Assembly: GCA_016715115.1 (NCBI GenBank)
Contig: JADKBM010000016.1
Coordinates: forward strand, 1,116,001 to 1,180,000
Direction of reading: 5' to 3'
DNA from: Acidobacteriota bacterium
Lineage (GTDB): Bacteria > Acidobacteriota > Blastocatellia > Pyrinomonadales > Pyrinomonadaceae
DNA: 64,000 nucleotides
Within the stretch, counting starts at the first letter, position 1. Every line of letters starts with the position of its first letter. The position numbers and the translations under genes are program-made. Below the pieces are notes generated by a model that saw nothing but the letters and a program-made list of their open reading frames with translations, did not search any database and was not told the origin of the DNA. Shown piece by piece: positions 40,326 through 49,061 of this stretch.

Positions 40326-42428
40326 ATGAAAAAACCCGCATTGTTTGCGATCTCGTTCGCGCTACTCCTGAGCACCGGTGTTCTCGGCCAAGCGACTCTC
40401 ATCGGTCGCGGCTCGAACTGGAAATATCTCGATAACGGAACAAATCAGGGGTCGTCGTGGACGGCGCCGGCGTTTGACGATTCGCTTTGGACGAACGGCA
40501 ACGCGCAGCTTGGCTACGGCGACGGTGACGAGGTTACAACCGTCGGCTACGGACCGGACCCGAACAACAAGTATGTAACAACGTACTTTCGCAAAACATT
40601 CAACGTCGCCGATCCGACCGATTATACCGGCTTGACTCTCAACATTCTGCGCGACGATGGCGCAATCGTCTATCTCAACGGAACTGAAGTTTTCCGGACG
40701 AATATGCCCGCCGGAAGCGTGACCTATCAGACGCTGGCGCCGCTAGGAATCAGCGGCGCAGAGGAAACGACGGCTTTTCTGCAGGCCAATTTCGGCACGA
40801 AACCTCTCACTGCAGGAACAAACACGATCGCCGTCGAGATCCACCAAGCGACGCTCAACAGCAGCGACATTAGTTTCGATCTCGATCTGATCGGGCAAAC
40901 CGCCGCGAGCATTACCCGCGGACCGTATTTGCAGATGGGGACGAACAGCGCGATGACGGTCCGTTGGCGCACGAACGTCGCAACCGATAGCCGGGTTCAG
41001 TTCGGAACGGTTGCGGGAAACCTGACGCAATTTGCGAGCGACGCGACGCTCACAACCGAGCACGAAGTGCGAATTGCGGGTTTGACGGCAAATACGAAGT
41101 ACTTCTATTCGATCGGATCGACATCTGCCGTTCTGGCCGGCAACGACGCAACGCATTTCTTCTTCACGTCGCCGAACGCCGGCCAAACAAATCCGTATCG
41201 TTTCTGGATTCTCGGTGACTCGGGCACTGCCGACGCAAACGCGCAGGCCGTCCGGAACTCGTACCTTGCTTTCAACGGTTCAAATTACACGAATCTGATT
41301 CTGATGCTCGGCGACAATGCCTACAGCAACGGCACCGACGCGGAATATCAGTCCGCCGTCTTTGATATGTATCCCACGATCCTCAGGCAAACCCCGCTGT
41401 GGTCGACGATCGGCAATCACGATACGTCGCAGGATACAAATCCCCCGTCGGGATTGCCCTATTTCCAGATGTTCACGCTTCCGACTGCGGCCGAGGCCGG
41501 CGGAATCGCTTCGGGAACCGAAAAATACTACTCGTTCAACTACGGCAATATTCACTTCATTTGCCTTGATTCAATGACTTCGAGCCGCTCCGTCGGAAGC
41601 GCGATGATGACCTGGCTTCAAAGCGATCTCTCGCAAAACACGCAGCCCTGGGTGGTTGCCTTTTGGCACCATCCGCCGTACACGAAAGGTTCGCATAATT
41701 CCGACACCGAAATCGAACTGATGGAGATGCGTGCCAACGTTCTGCCGATCCTCGAAAGTTGGGGCGTCGACCTCGTTCTCGCGGGCCACAGTCATTCGTA
41801 CGAGCGTTCGTATCTGATCGACGGCCACTACGGCGATTCTTCAACGTTCTCTCAATCGATGAAAAGAAATCCCGGCGGCGGGCGCGAGAACTTCGACGGT
41901 TCGTACAAGAAATCCGCTTTGAGCAGCAATCTGCCGAATGAAGGCGCGGTCTACGCGGTTGCCGGAAGTTCCGGAAAGATCTCGGGCGGAACGCTCAACC
42001 ACCCGGCGATGTTCGTCTCGCTAAACAATCTCGGATCGATGATCATTGACGTAAACAACGATCGACTCGACGCGAAATTCCTGCGTGAAAACGGTACGAT
42101 CGCCGATTATTTCACGATCGTCAAAGGCGGAACCCCGAATCAACCCGACGCGCCCACGGGACTCACGGCGTTCGGCGCATCCGGATCACAGATCAACGTC
42201 ACTTGGGCCGACGCGTCGAACAACGAAGATGGATTCAAGATCGAACGCTGCAAGGGCGTGACCTGCACGAGTTTCTCGCAGGTAGCGACCGTCGGAGCGG
42301 GCGTCACCACATTCGCGAATTCGGGCTTGACTGCAAACACGACGTATCGTTATCGGGTCCGCGCATTCAATGCCGGCGGCGACTCCGCGTTTTCGAGGAT
42401 CGCGACCGGTAAGACGCTGAAACGTTAG
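40326..42428 (+). CDS. Exported metallophosphoesterase (purple acid phosphatase-like) with fibronectin type III domains
   Basis: 700 residues from the ATG at 40326, with signal peptide MKKPALFAISFALLLSTGVLGQ. An N-terminal beta-sandwich (about 25-190), then a fibronectin-type domain (TRGPYLQMGTNSAMTVRWRT), the calcineurin-like phosphoesterase core: WILGDSG, LMLGDNAY, STIGNHD, FWHHPP and VLAGHSHSYERS, all metal-binding. The C-terminal 90 residues (PDAPTGLTAFGASGSQINVTWAD...) form a second fibronectin type III domain. Likely secreted phosphatase for phosphate acquisition. Confidence 0.9.
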   Translation: MKKPALFAISFALLLSTGVLGQATLIGRGSNWKYLDNGTNQGSSWTAPAFDDSLWTNGNAQLGYGDGDEVTTVGYGPDPNNKYVTTYFRKTFNVADPTDYTGLTLNILRDDGAIVYLNGTEVFRTNMPAGSVTYQTLAPLGISGAEETTAFLQANFGTKPLTAGTNTIAVEIHQATLNSSDISFDLDLIGQTAASITRGPYLQMGTNSAMTVRWRTNVATDSRVQFGTVAGNLTQFASDATLTTEHEVRIAGLTANTKYFYSIGSTSAVLAGNDATHFFFTSPNAGQTNPYRFWILGDSGTADANAQAVRNSYLAFNGSNYTNLILMLGDNAYSNGTDAEYQSAVFDMYPTILRQTPLWSTIGNHDTSQDTNPPSGLPYFQMFTLPTAAEAGGIASGTEKYYSFNYGNIHFICLDSMTSSRSVGSAMMTWLQSDLSQNTQPWVVAFWHHPPYTKGSHNSDTEIELMEMRANVLPILESWGVDLVLAGHSHSYERSYLIDGHYGDSSTFSQSMKRNPGGGRENFDGSYKKSALSSNLPNEGAVYAVAGSSGKISGGTLNHPAMFVSLNNLGSMIIDVNNDRLDAKFLRENGTIADYFTIVKGGTPNQPDAPTGLTAFGASGSQINVTWADASNNEDGFKIERCKGVTCTSFSQVATVGAGVTTFANSGLTANTTYRYRVRAFNAGGDSAFSRIATGKTLKR

Positions 42429-42432
42429 ACCG

Positions 42433-43260
42433 ATGAAACTTTCGCTGCTCCTGATTACGATCTTGGCTCTTTCGGTGACCGCTTTGCGCGCGCACGACGG
42501 AATACACGAACAGATCATCGCGGTAACCGCCGAGATCAAGAAGTCTCCGCGTGACGCCGCGCTGTATCTTAAACGCGCCGAGCTCTATCGGCTTCATCGC
42601 GAGTGGCGCAATTCGGAACGTGATCTGAACACCGCAGCAAGACTCGATCCGACACTCGGGGTCGTCGATCTCAGACGCGGGAAATTGCTCTTCGATATGG
42701 GCAAATTCAGAAGGTCGAAGAAATTTCTTGAGCGCTTTAACGGCGCCGAACCCCAAATGTTCGAGGGCGTTCTCGCGCTCGGCCGAACGCTCGCGAAGCT
42801 TGGCGACGCGGCGGGCGCGGCACGATGGTTCAAAAAGGCGATCGAAGTCTCACCAAGCGATTCGGCAGAGATCTACGTCGAACGCGCCGAGGTTTTGGCA
42901 AGCTCCGGAAGTTTCGTCGAGGCTCTCGACGGATTGGACGAGGGGATCGCCAAACTCGGATCCCTGGTGACATTGGAAACCCCGGCGATCGATCTCGAAG
43001 TCAAATTGAATCGATTCGAAAATGCGATAAAGAGAATAGACAGAATCGCAAAAGGGATGGCGAGGAAAGAGCCGTTTTTGTTATTGAAGGGCGAAACGCT
43101 GATCAAAGCCGGCCGACATTGCGAAGCGCGGACGGAACTGCTTGAAGCCCGTCGGGGATACGAAAGCCGTTCGACGTTTCAACGGAACGTTCGCGGTGTG
43201 CGAAATGAGATCGCCCGCGTCGAGGCCGGTCTGAGAGCCACCGAATCATGCCGCGAGTAG
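42433..43260 (+). CDS. Exported TPR-repeat protein
   Basis: 275 residues with signal peptide MKLSLLLITILALSVTALRA. Several 34-residue tetratricopeptide units are visible from about residue 35 (DAALYLKRAELYRLHREWRNSERDLNTAARLDP, with an ALGRTLAKLGDAAGAARWFKKAIEVSP unit later). These serve protein-protein contacts. It starts 4 bp after the phosphoesterase gene, so the two are cotranscribed. The last 15 bp overlap the end of the converging M20 gene. Confidence 0.82.
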   Translation: MKLSLLLITILALSVTALRAHDGIHEQIIAVTAEIKKSPRDAALYLKRAELYRLHREWRNSERDLNTAARLDPTLGVVDLRRGKLLFDMGKFRRSKKFLERFNGAEPQMFEGVLALGRTLAKLGDAAGAARWFKKAIEVSPSDSAEIYVERAEVLASSGSFVEALDGLDEGIAKLGSLVTLETPAIDLEVKLNRFENAIKRIDRIAKGMARKEPFLLLKGETLIKAGRHCEARTELLEARRGYESRSTFQRNVRGVRNEIARVEAGLRATESCRE

Positions 43261-44247
43261 CTTTTTGGCGAGGTCTTCGTAAAGCCTGACGGCCTCGTCG
43301 AGATCTTTCTTGAGCACGAACTCATCCTTCGTGTGCGCGTCGAGGATCGAGCCCGGGCCTAGCAGCAAAGGTTTCCCCCATTTTGTCAGATACGGAATGT
43401 CGGTCGTGAAACGGACGACCTTCTGCCGAAATCCTTCGACCTTCACCATTCGAACCGGAAGGCTGCAAGACTGAACGTCGATCTCGCCGCGGCCGTCGAC
43501 GGCGTTTTCGATGATCTCCATCACCGGTTCAAGCGGCGTCACCATCCGGACGTGAAGCGCCGCTTCCGCCGACGGCGCGACGACGTTCGACCCGACGCCG
43601 CCGGAAATGATGCCGATGTTAAGGGTCGATTCGCCAAAAAACTCATCGGTCGGAAGAGTGACCCGGCGAATGTCTTCGAGGATGTCGAGAAGCTTGTCGA
43701 TCGCCGAGTCGCCGATCTCCGGGTATGCCGAGTGCGCCGCCTTACCTTTCGTGCGAAGAACAAGCCGCATACTCCCTTTTGAACCGATGGCGAGATCGTT
43801 GTCGGTCGGCTCGCCGTTGATCAGATACTCGCACTTAGCGGCGAGCGGATGATCGTTGGCAGCGCGCGCACCGATCGAGGCGCGTTCTTCTTCGACCGTA
43901 TAAAGCAGACCGATGTCGGAAATTCCCTGAGCGCGCAGCCTCTCGGCGGCGGTGATCTGCGCCGCGATGATTCCCTTCGCGTCGCACGAACCGCGTCCGT
44001 AGATTTTCGCGTCGTCCTCGGTCGGCGGAATGTGCGGCGGAACTGTGTCGAGGTGCGTCGAAAACCAGACACGCGGCGAGTCGTTCAAGCAAGCGATGAC
44101 GTTGAACTGGTCGTCCGCTGCCGGCTGAAGTTCGACCGTCCAGCCGAGCGCGGTCAGATAATCGCTCAAGAATCCGGCGAGGGCCTTTTCATCACCCGAC
44201 ACCGACGGGATCTTCATCAGTTCGATGGTCAATTGAGAAACGTTCAT
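43246..44247 (-). CDS. M20-family deacylase (ArgE/DapE/LysK type)
   Basis: 333 residues from the ATG at 44245-44247. Dinuclear-zinc hydrolase: His-x-Asp in STHLDTVPPH, bridging Asp in GRGSCDAKG, Glu pair in VEEERASIG, and the C-terminal His in GPGSILDAHTKDEFV. The family removes an acyl group from an amino-acid nitrogen. The GPGS...AHTxDE ending favours an ArgE/LysK-type member, while dapD, dapA and dapB in the window make DapE attractive; sequence alone does not separate them. It follows the hemerythrin gene by 73 bp. Confidence 0.85.
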   Translation of the reverse strand: MNVSQLTIELMKIPSVSGDEKALAGFLSDYLTALGWTVELQPAADDQFNVIACLNDSPRVWFSTHLDTVPPHIPPTEDDAKIYGRGSCDAKGIIAAQITAAERLRAQGISDIGLLYTVEEERASIGARAANDHPLAAKCEYLINGEPTDNDLAIGSKGSMRLVLRTKGKAAHSAYPEIGDSAIDKLLDILEDIRRVTLPTDEFFGESTLNIGIISGGVGSNVVAPSAEAALHVRMVTPLEPVMEIIENAVDGRGEIDVQSCSLPVRMVKVEGFRQKVVRFTTDIPYLTKWGKPLLLGPGSILDAHTKDEFVLKKDLDEAVRLYEDLAKKLLAA

Positions 44248-44320
44248 TTTTGATCTTCTCGGTTTCAGAGAGATTACGAGGTCGTTCAAACGGCCATCGC
44301 TGCCGGTTTCGACCGCGATC

Positions 44321-44803
44321 TCAGACTTCAAGTCGGCCGGAAAACGAATCCGTAATCCGACCGAATAGTTCAACTTTCTCTTCGTCCGACGTGATTCGGT
44401 CGAGTTCCGGATACAGGAAATTCGTCTCGCGAATATCGTGATGATCGCACAGTTTCTTGAAGAACGACTCGCGTTCGAGGAGCCAGATCAATCGCGAATC
44501 GGGCTCCGGATCGTTGGCGATAATGCCAATTTCATCCTTGAACATCGCGATATGAGCCTTCAGCTTCTCGTGTTCGTCGTAAAACATCTGAACCGCTCCG
44601 CCTTTGAGTTGCTCGCCGCGCGTCGCGTAGATCGGCAACAGGTGCGTGTCCTCATCGTTGATATGCGTCACGAGAGCTTTCTCATAAACCTCAAGCAGCC
44701 GCAACGCCTCCGGAAATTCGAAGCGCAAAAGCTTGCGCTGGTGCTCGAAGAACATCGCGTCGAGATCGCCGTGTAGGTCGAGGAGTTCGCTGAGTTTTCG
44801 CAT
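44321..44803 (-). CDS. Hemerythrin HHE-domain protein
   Basis: 160 residues, four-helix bundle pattern. Metal ligands are visible: HQRKLL (His21), HINDEDTHLLP (His49, Glu52, His55 region), YDEHEKLKAHI (His/Glu), and DHHDIRETNFLYPELD. Such domains bind a diiron site and sense or store O2, NO or iron. It lies downstream of the TonB-like gene after a terminator hairpin, so it is probably separately transcribed. Confidence 0.85.
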   Translation of the reverse strand: MRKLSELLDLHGDLDAMFFEHQRKLLRFEFPEALRLLEVYEKALVTHINDEDTHLLPIYATRGEQLKGGAVQMFYDEHEKLKAHIAMFKDEIGIIANDPEPDSRLIWLLERESFFKKLCDHHDIRETNFLYPELDRITSDEEKVELFGRITDSFSGRLEV

Positions 44804-44834
44804 CGCATCTAAATTCTAATTCAATCGCGGACAA

Positions 44835-44864
44835 AGAAAAAAGGCCTCCGGCAGTTCGGAGGCC
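44835..44864 (-). terminator. Rho-independent terminator of the TonB-like gene
   Basis: Stem GGCCTCCG with its complement CGGAGGCC around a 6-base loop, followed on the minus strand by TTTTTTCTTT. It lies 20 bp after the TonB-like stop. Confidence 0.88.
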
Positions 44865-44884
44865 CGGAGCCGATGAGCGGCTGA

Positions 44885-46111
44885 TTAAAGATCGAAATTA
44901 AAACTCAAAAATCCGGTTGCTTTGACCGGCTGGCCGTCGCGGACGAACGGCTTGAACTTCCATTTCCGTACCGCATCCTTTGCCGCGCCCTGAAGCATCG
45001 TCGGCCCCGACGAATTTTGCACGGCGGCGACCTGGCCATTCTCGTCGATCAGGAGTTCAACACGGACGACGCCGGTCTGGCGCATTGTACGCGCTCCCGG
45101 CGGATAGACCGGATTGCTCTTTTGAACCGCATATTCGAGCAGCGAACCGACGTTGATCGTCCCGTCGGCGTTCACCGGCGTTGCCGGAGTTTCTTTCTTT
45201 TCTTCAACCCGACGGTCGCGGCGCGGCGCCGGAGTCTCATTCGTCGGCTTCGTTTCTTCCTTTTTCGCGACCGTTTCGGTCGATGGCGTCGGCTCCGTCT
45301 TCGGCGTGTCGACCGGTTTCAAAACGACGTTCGTCGGAGCCGTTTTCGGCTCTTCGACGGTCGGGACCGGCAACGTGTTCTTCGGAACATTTGTCGGATT
45401 GTTAGTTGCGACCGTCGTCGGCGAAACGGTCGGCTGCTCTTCGTTGGTCGCGTTGAAAACAGTGCTTCGCGAATTCGCCAGCATTTCGCGCGAATCGGCG
45501 ACCTCGTCCTTCCAGCGCTTCGAATCGAAATCGTCTCGCGCGAGCGTGCCACGGGCGGCGCTCGCCTCTTCAAGCACCGCGAAGGCATTGGCCGTCTGCT
45601 TCACGTCTTTGGCGACGGTCCGCGATTGCTCGATGACCTTTTCGAGCGTCTCGCGCATCTTGTCGAGATCGGCGATCGCCGCCGGATCAAGATTTCGGTC
45701 AGAAACCGAAAGGCCGAGTGACTTGTAACGATCGGATTGATTGCGGGCGCCTTTGACGACCTGGCCCGCGGCGGCGTAGAAATTTGCCGCAGCGTTCGGC
45801 TTGCCGGACTTGATGCCGTTGAAGAGATCGGTGAGAAAATCCTGAGCGCGCTTGTAGTCGCTCTGTTCGAGATAACAGTTCATCAAAAGAACATTGAGTA
45901 CCCCGTGCACGGTCTGATCGCCCGTTTCACGCCGAATATTCTCAAGTTCGTAGATCGCGGCCGGGTAATTGCGCACCGCGATCAGGGCTTTCGCCCTCGA
46001 GATCCTGCCGCGCATCACGTCACCTGACGTCGGCACCTGCGCGAAAATCGTTAAAAAACCAAATACTACTAAAAAAAGCGAAGTGCACAACCTTCTGACA
46101 TTTAGCGGCAT
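44885..46111 (-). CDS. TonB-like protein with C-terminal TonB domain
   Basis: 408 residues from the ATG at 46109-46111 (AGGAGG upstream). A signal/anchor (LCTSLFLVVFGFLTIFAQ) is followed by a helical part with TPR-like repeats (about 30-200), then a Thr/Pro/Lys/Glu-rich linker (about 215-315), and the TonB C-terminal domain (NPVYPPGARTMRQTGVVRVELLIDENGQV to FKPFVRDGQPVKATGFLSFNF). It could power a TonB receptor such as the one at 14-17 kb, but no ExbB/ExbD is nearby. The N-terminal helical part is unlike standard TonB. Confidence 0.82.
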   Translation of the reverse strand: MPLNVRRLCTSLFLVVFGFLTIFAQVPTSGDVMRGRISRAKALIAVRNYPAAIYELENIRRETGDQTVHGVLNVLLMNCYLEQSDYKRAQDFLTDLFNGIKSGKPNAAANFYAAAGQVVKGARNQSDRYKSLGLSVSDRNLDPAAIADLDKMRETLEKVIEQSRTVAKDVKQTANAFAVLEEASAARGTLARDDFDSKRWKDEVADSREMLANSRSTVFNATNEEQPTVSPTTVATNNPTNVPKNTLPVPTVEEPKTAPTNVVLKPVDTPKTEPTPSTETVAKKEETKPTNETPAPRRDRRVEEKKETPATPVNADGTINVGSLLEYAVQKSNPVYPPGARTMRQTGVVRVELLIDENGQVAAVQNSSGPTMLQGAAKDAVRKWKFKPFVRDGQPVKATGFLSFNFDL

Positions 46112-46252
46112 TTTCAGTCCTCCTTGTTTGACTAAATTTCCGTAAAGGTCAAGCGAACAACTAGGAAGGCTCACTTGATAAACCTGCGAATTAACCTATC
46201 TATTATGCGTTTTCGACAGCCTCAAAGGCAAATACGTCCAAATTCGCGCCTT

Positions 46253-47659
46253 TTACTTCCTTAAACTGTCGATGATTTTTTGGTGGATTAAGTTTGCGTC
46301 TATTTTTATAGCACTTTCGTTTAGCGTAAGCAAACGTCTTGCTTTCATAACAATCTTTCCATCAATGATAACCGTCTCGACGTCTTCGGCCTTCGTCGCG
46401 TAAACGAGGTGAGAATAGACGTTATACATCGGAGTCTGGTTGAGGCTGTCGAACCCGACGATGACGATATCCGCGAGCTTTCCGGTCTCGAGCGAACCGA
46501 TCATTTCTTCCATATGAAGCGCGCGCGCTCCGCCGATCGTCGCCATCTCGAACACTTCTTTGGCCGACGCGACTTTCGGATCGCCCGAAAACACTTTGTG
46601 GAGCTTCGCCGCCGTGTCCATTTCTTCCCACAGACTGAGATCATTGTTCGACGCCGCGCCATCCGTTCCGAGTCCGAGCCGAAGTCCGAGTTTGAGCATC
46701 GCCGGGACCGGCGCGACACCGGCGGCGAGTTTCATATTCGACTGCGGGTTGTGTGCGATGCCGACGTCGCGGCGTTTGAGGATCTCAAGTTCCGACTGAT
46801 TAGCCTGAATGACGTGGGCGGCGATCGTCTTGTTGCTCAGGAATCCGATCTTCTCGACAAACTCGATCGGGCGCAAGCCCTTGTGTTTCTGCTGGATGAA
46901 CTCCGTTTCGGTGTTTGCCTCGGCAAGATGTATGACGAGCGGGGCGTTCAGACGTTCGCTCAACGCGCTGGTCGCAAGCAGATGTTCCTTGCTTACCGTG
47001 TAGGGCGCGTGCGGCGCGACGGCCGGCGTGATCAGTCGATGCCCCTGCCATCTCTTGATGAACGTTTCGGTATATTTGAGCGCATCGTCGAAGGTCTTGT
47101 TGTCGGGTGCGGGAAAGTCGATGAGCGTTTCGCCGAGGACTCCGCGGACGCCGGCCTTCACCGTTTCGTCGGCGATCGCGTCCTCGAAGTAATACATATC
47201 GCAATAGGTCGTGGTGCCGCCCTTGATGAATTCGGCGAGTCCGAGCCGGGTTCCGGCGCGAACGAACTTTTCATTGACGTTTTTCGCTTCGGCCGGGAAG
47301 ATGTACTGCGTCAGCCATTCCTGCAGGTCGAGATCGTCGGCGATGCCGCGGAACAGTCCCATCGGAACGTGTGTATGAGTGTTGATCAGGCCCGGGATCA
47401 CAACCTTGCCGGCGGCGCTTACGACCTGGCGGGCCCGTTTGTTCTTCGCCTCGGCGCGCGTCCCGACGAAAGCGATCTTCCCGTCCCGAACCCCGACGGC
47501 CCCGTCCTCAATGATGCGGCGATCCTTATCCATCGTCACGACGGTACCGCCCAAGATCAGCAGGTCATACGAAGTTTGAATTTTCTGGCTAAAGACGGAC
47601 GGCGGGAAAATCAGCAGGAATGAAATGAACGCGACCAACAATAATTTCAGCTTTTCCAT
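46253..47659 (-). CDS. Exported amidohydrolase, MTA/SAH-deaminase-like
   Basis: 468 residues from the ATG at 47657-47659, beginning with a signal peptide (MEKLKLLLVAFISFLLIFPPSVFSQ). The amidohydrolase metal site is visible as NTHTHVPMGLFRG, HAPYTV (His), HLAEANTE (His) and GTDGAASNNDLSLW (Asp). The DLDLQEWLTQYIFPAE segment is typical of the 5-methylthioadenosine/S-adenosylhomocysteine deaminase group. These are normally cytoplasmic, so the signal peptide is unusual. The deamination substrate may be extracellular. Confidence 0.9.
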   Translation of the reverse strand: MEKLKLLLVAFISFLLIFPPSVFSQKIQTSYDLLILGGTVVTMDKDRRIIEDGAVGVRDGKIAFVGTRAEAKNKRARQVVSAAGKVVIPGLINTHTHVPMGLFRGIADDLDLQEWLTQYIFPAEAKNVNEKFVRAGTRLGLAEFIKGGTTTYCDMYYFEDAIADETVKAGVRGVLGETLIDFPAPDNKTFDDALKYTETFIKRWQGHRLITPAVAPHAPYTVSKEHLLATSALSERLNAPLVIHLAEANTETEFIQQKHKGLRPIEFVEKIGFLSNKTIAAHVIQANQSELEILKRRDVGIAHNPQSNMKLAAGVAPVPAMLKLGLRLGLGTDGAASNNDLSLWEEMDTAAKLHKVFSGDPKVASAKEVFEMATIGGARALHMEEMIGSLETGKLADIVIVGFDSLNQTPMYNVYSHLVYATKAEDVETVIIDGKIVMKARRLLTLNESAIKIDANLIHQKIIDSLRK

Positions 47660-47965
47660 AACTGACTTTACTTCAACTTTAGTCGGAAAAGCAAGAAACT
47701 GAGCCGGTTGGGAGTTCTCGGTCCGCCACATTGAGAGACGTGAAAGGGGTTCGGTGCCAATATTTTTTGTGCGGAAGCGCTCGGCAGCGATATTACTCCT
47801 TCATACTCAACCGATCCGCTTTGGCTCTTCGTCCGCGACCCGCTCTGTTTAGAATCAACGGCGTCGATTCAAACGAAAAAACCGTCGTTCCCGATCACAC
47901 CGCGATCAACTACGTCTTCGATGAGACGGCTATTTTGTCGCTTCGTTTGCGTGTCTCTTTTCTTT

Positions 47966-48463
47966 TCAGACCAATCCGGATTTCTTGAGCGTCGCAACGG
48001 GCAAATAAAGGTGTTTCTCGTCATCTATCAAAGCCGTAAAACCGTATCTCAGATAGAATTTCTTTGCATTTTCGTTTAATGCAAAAAGTTCGACCGCGTA
48101 AATTCCGAGTTCATCGGCAATGGTCGCAATTCGCGCCAAAGCATCAATCAAGAGTAATTCGCCGAGTCCCTGACCGCGCATTGTTAGATCCGTTGCCAGT
48201 CTGCCGAGATGGGCGGTCGGAATCGGATAACGTGGAGCGTTTTCCGGCAAGGCGTCAAACGCGACGCTTCCGGAACTGATCGTGTAATAACCTAAAACCT
48301 TTGTTTGGGCCGGCAAAACGGCGACAAAGTTGCGCCCAAAACCTTTCGCGCTGTTTTGCCGGGCAAATCGCTTCAAAAATACGTTCAGACTCTCTTCGCC
48401 GCAGTCAAAATCTTCGCGCTTGTGATTTTTGTCAAGCAATTCGATCAAGAATTCGAATTTCAT
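47966..48463 (-). CDS. GNAT toxin (TacT/AtaT-like)
   Basis: 165 residues. The acetyl-CoA binding segment LGRLATDLTMRGQGLGELLLIDAL (R-x-x-G-x-G) is at about 85-110, with FALNENAKKFYLRYGF at the C-terminal side. In the TacT/AtaT family the enzyme acetylates aminoacyl-tRNA and blocks translation. It is preceded and overlapped by 4 bp by a DUF1778-type antitoxin, the usual order. Identity of the family rests on this pairing. Confidence 0.88.
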   Translation of the reverse strand: MKFEFLIELLDKNHKREDFDCGEESLNVFLKRFARQNSAKGFGRNFVAVLPAQTKVLGYYTISSGSVAFDALPENAPRYPIPTAHLGRLATDLTMRGQGLGELLLIDALARIATIADELGIYAVELFALNENAKKFYLRYGFTALIDDEKHLYLPVATLKKSGLV

Positions 48464-48750
48464 TTTTTGACACGTCGGCGATATTCTTTGACCGCTCGTT
48501 TCAAGGCTTGATTGGGATCGGGCGGATTTTCCAACATTTCCAAGAAAATATCGCGGTCTTGGGCGGAAAGCGTCCGCGTGTGATGCTTTTCCAAAACGTG
48601 GTCGGCCGACGTTACCAAAACATTGATCGCAAAATCGGTTACGGTCAAACCCGAAATGGTCGCGGCTTTTTCGATGCGCTCTTTTAATTCATTCGGCAAA
48701 CGAAAGTTCAAACGCGCCGTTTGAGAAATTGTGTCTTGTGCAGTCGGCAT
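48460..48750 (-). CDS. DUF1778-type antitoxin (TacA-like)
   Basis: 96 residues from the ATG at 48748-48750; a GTG three codons upstream is possible but has weaker spacing to GAGG. The N-terminal ARLNFRLPNELKERIEKAATISGLTVTDFAINVLV is a ribbon-helix-helix DNA-binding domain; the C-terminal part (ALKRAVKEYRRRVKK) would bind and mask the toxin. Autoregulates in known pairs. Two palindromes upstream (48776 and 48786) are candidate operators. Confidence 0.88.
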   Translation of the reverse strand: MPTAQDTISQTARLNFRLPNELKERIEKAATISGLTVTDFAINVLVTSADHVLEKHHTRTLSAQDRDIFLEMLENPPDPNQALKRAVKEYRRRVKK

Positions 48751-48775
48751 AATTTTCACCTCGCAAATATCTTAA

Positions 48776-48798
48776 CATACGCGTATGGCAATTTGCCA
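48776..48798 (-). promoter_or_regulatory. Candidate TA operator
   Basis: Two overlapping palindromes, CATACGCGTATG (48776-48787) and TGGCAATTTGCCA (48786-48798), 26 bp upstream of the antitoxin ATG. Position fits autorepression by the RHH antitoxin. Confidence 0.55.
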
Positions 48799-49061
48799 CG
48801 TTATGTAATTTCAAAAAAGCCTTTCTTTGCGTTACGTTTAACTTTGAATCAACTTATCTTATTGCTCAGGCAAACGAGGTAGAATCTTGGGAAACATGAA
48901 TCCAATAATTTTGTAAAACCTTCATGCTCAAAGTGCCGTTTGGAAGCAGCTCGGTCTCGTTTGATCGCGAATTCGCAATCGGGCCCGGGAGCCTGATTCC
49001 AAGGACGAAGTCAGTCGGAGCCCCGCACGTATCGTGCGCGAGTCCCGATATCGTCTCACGG

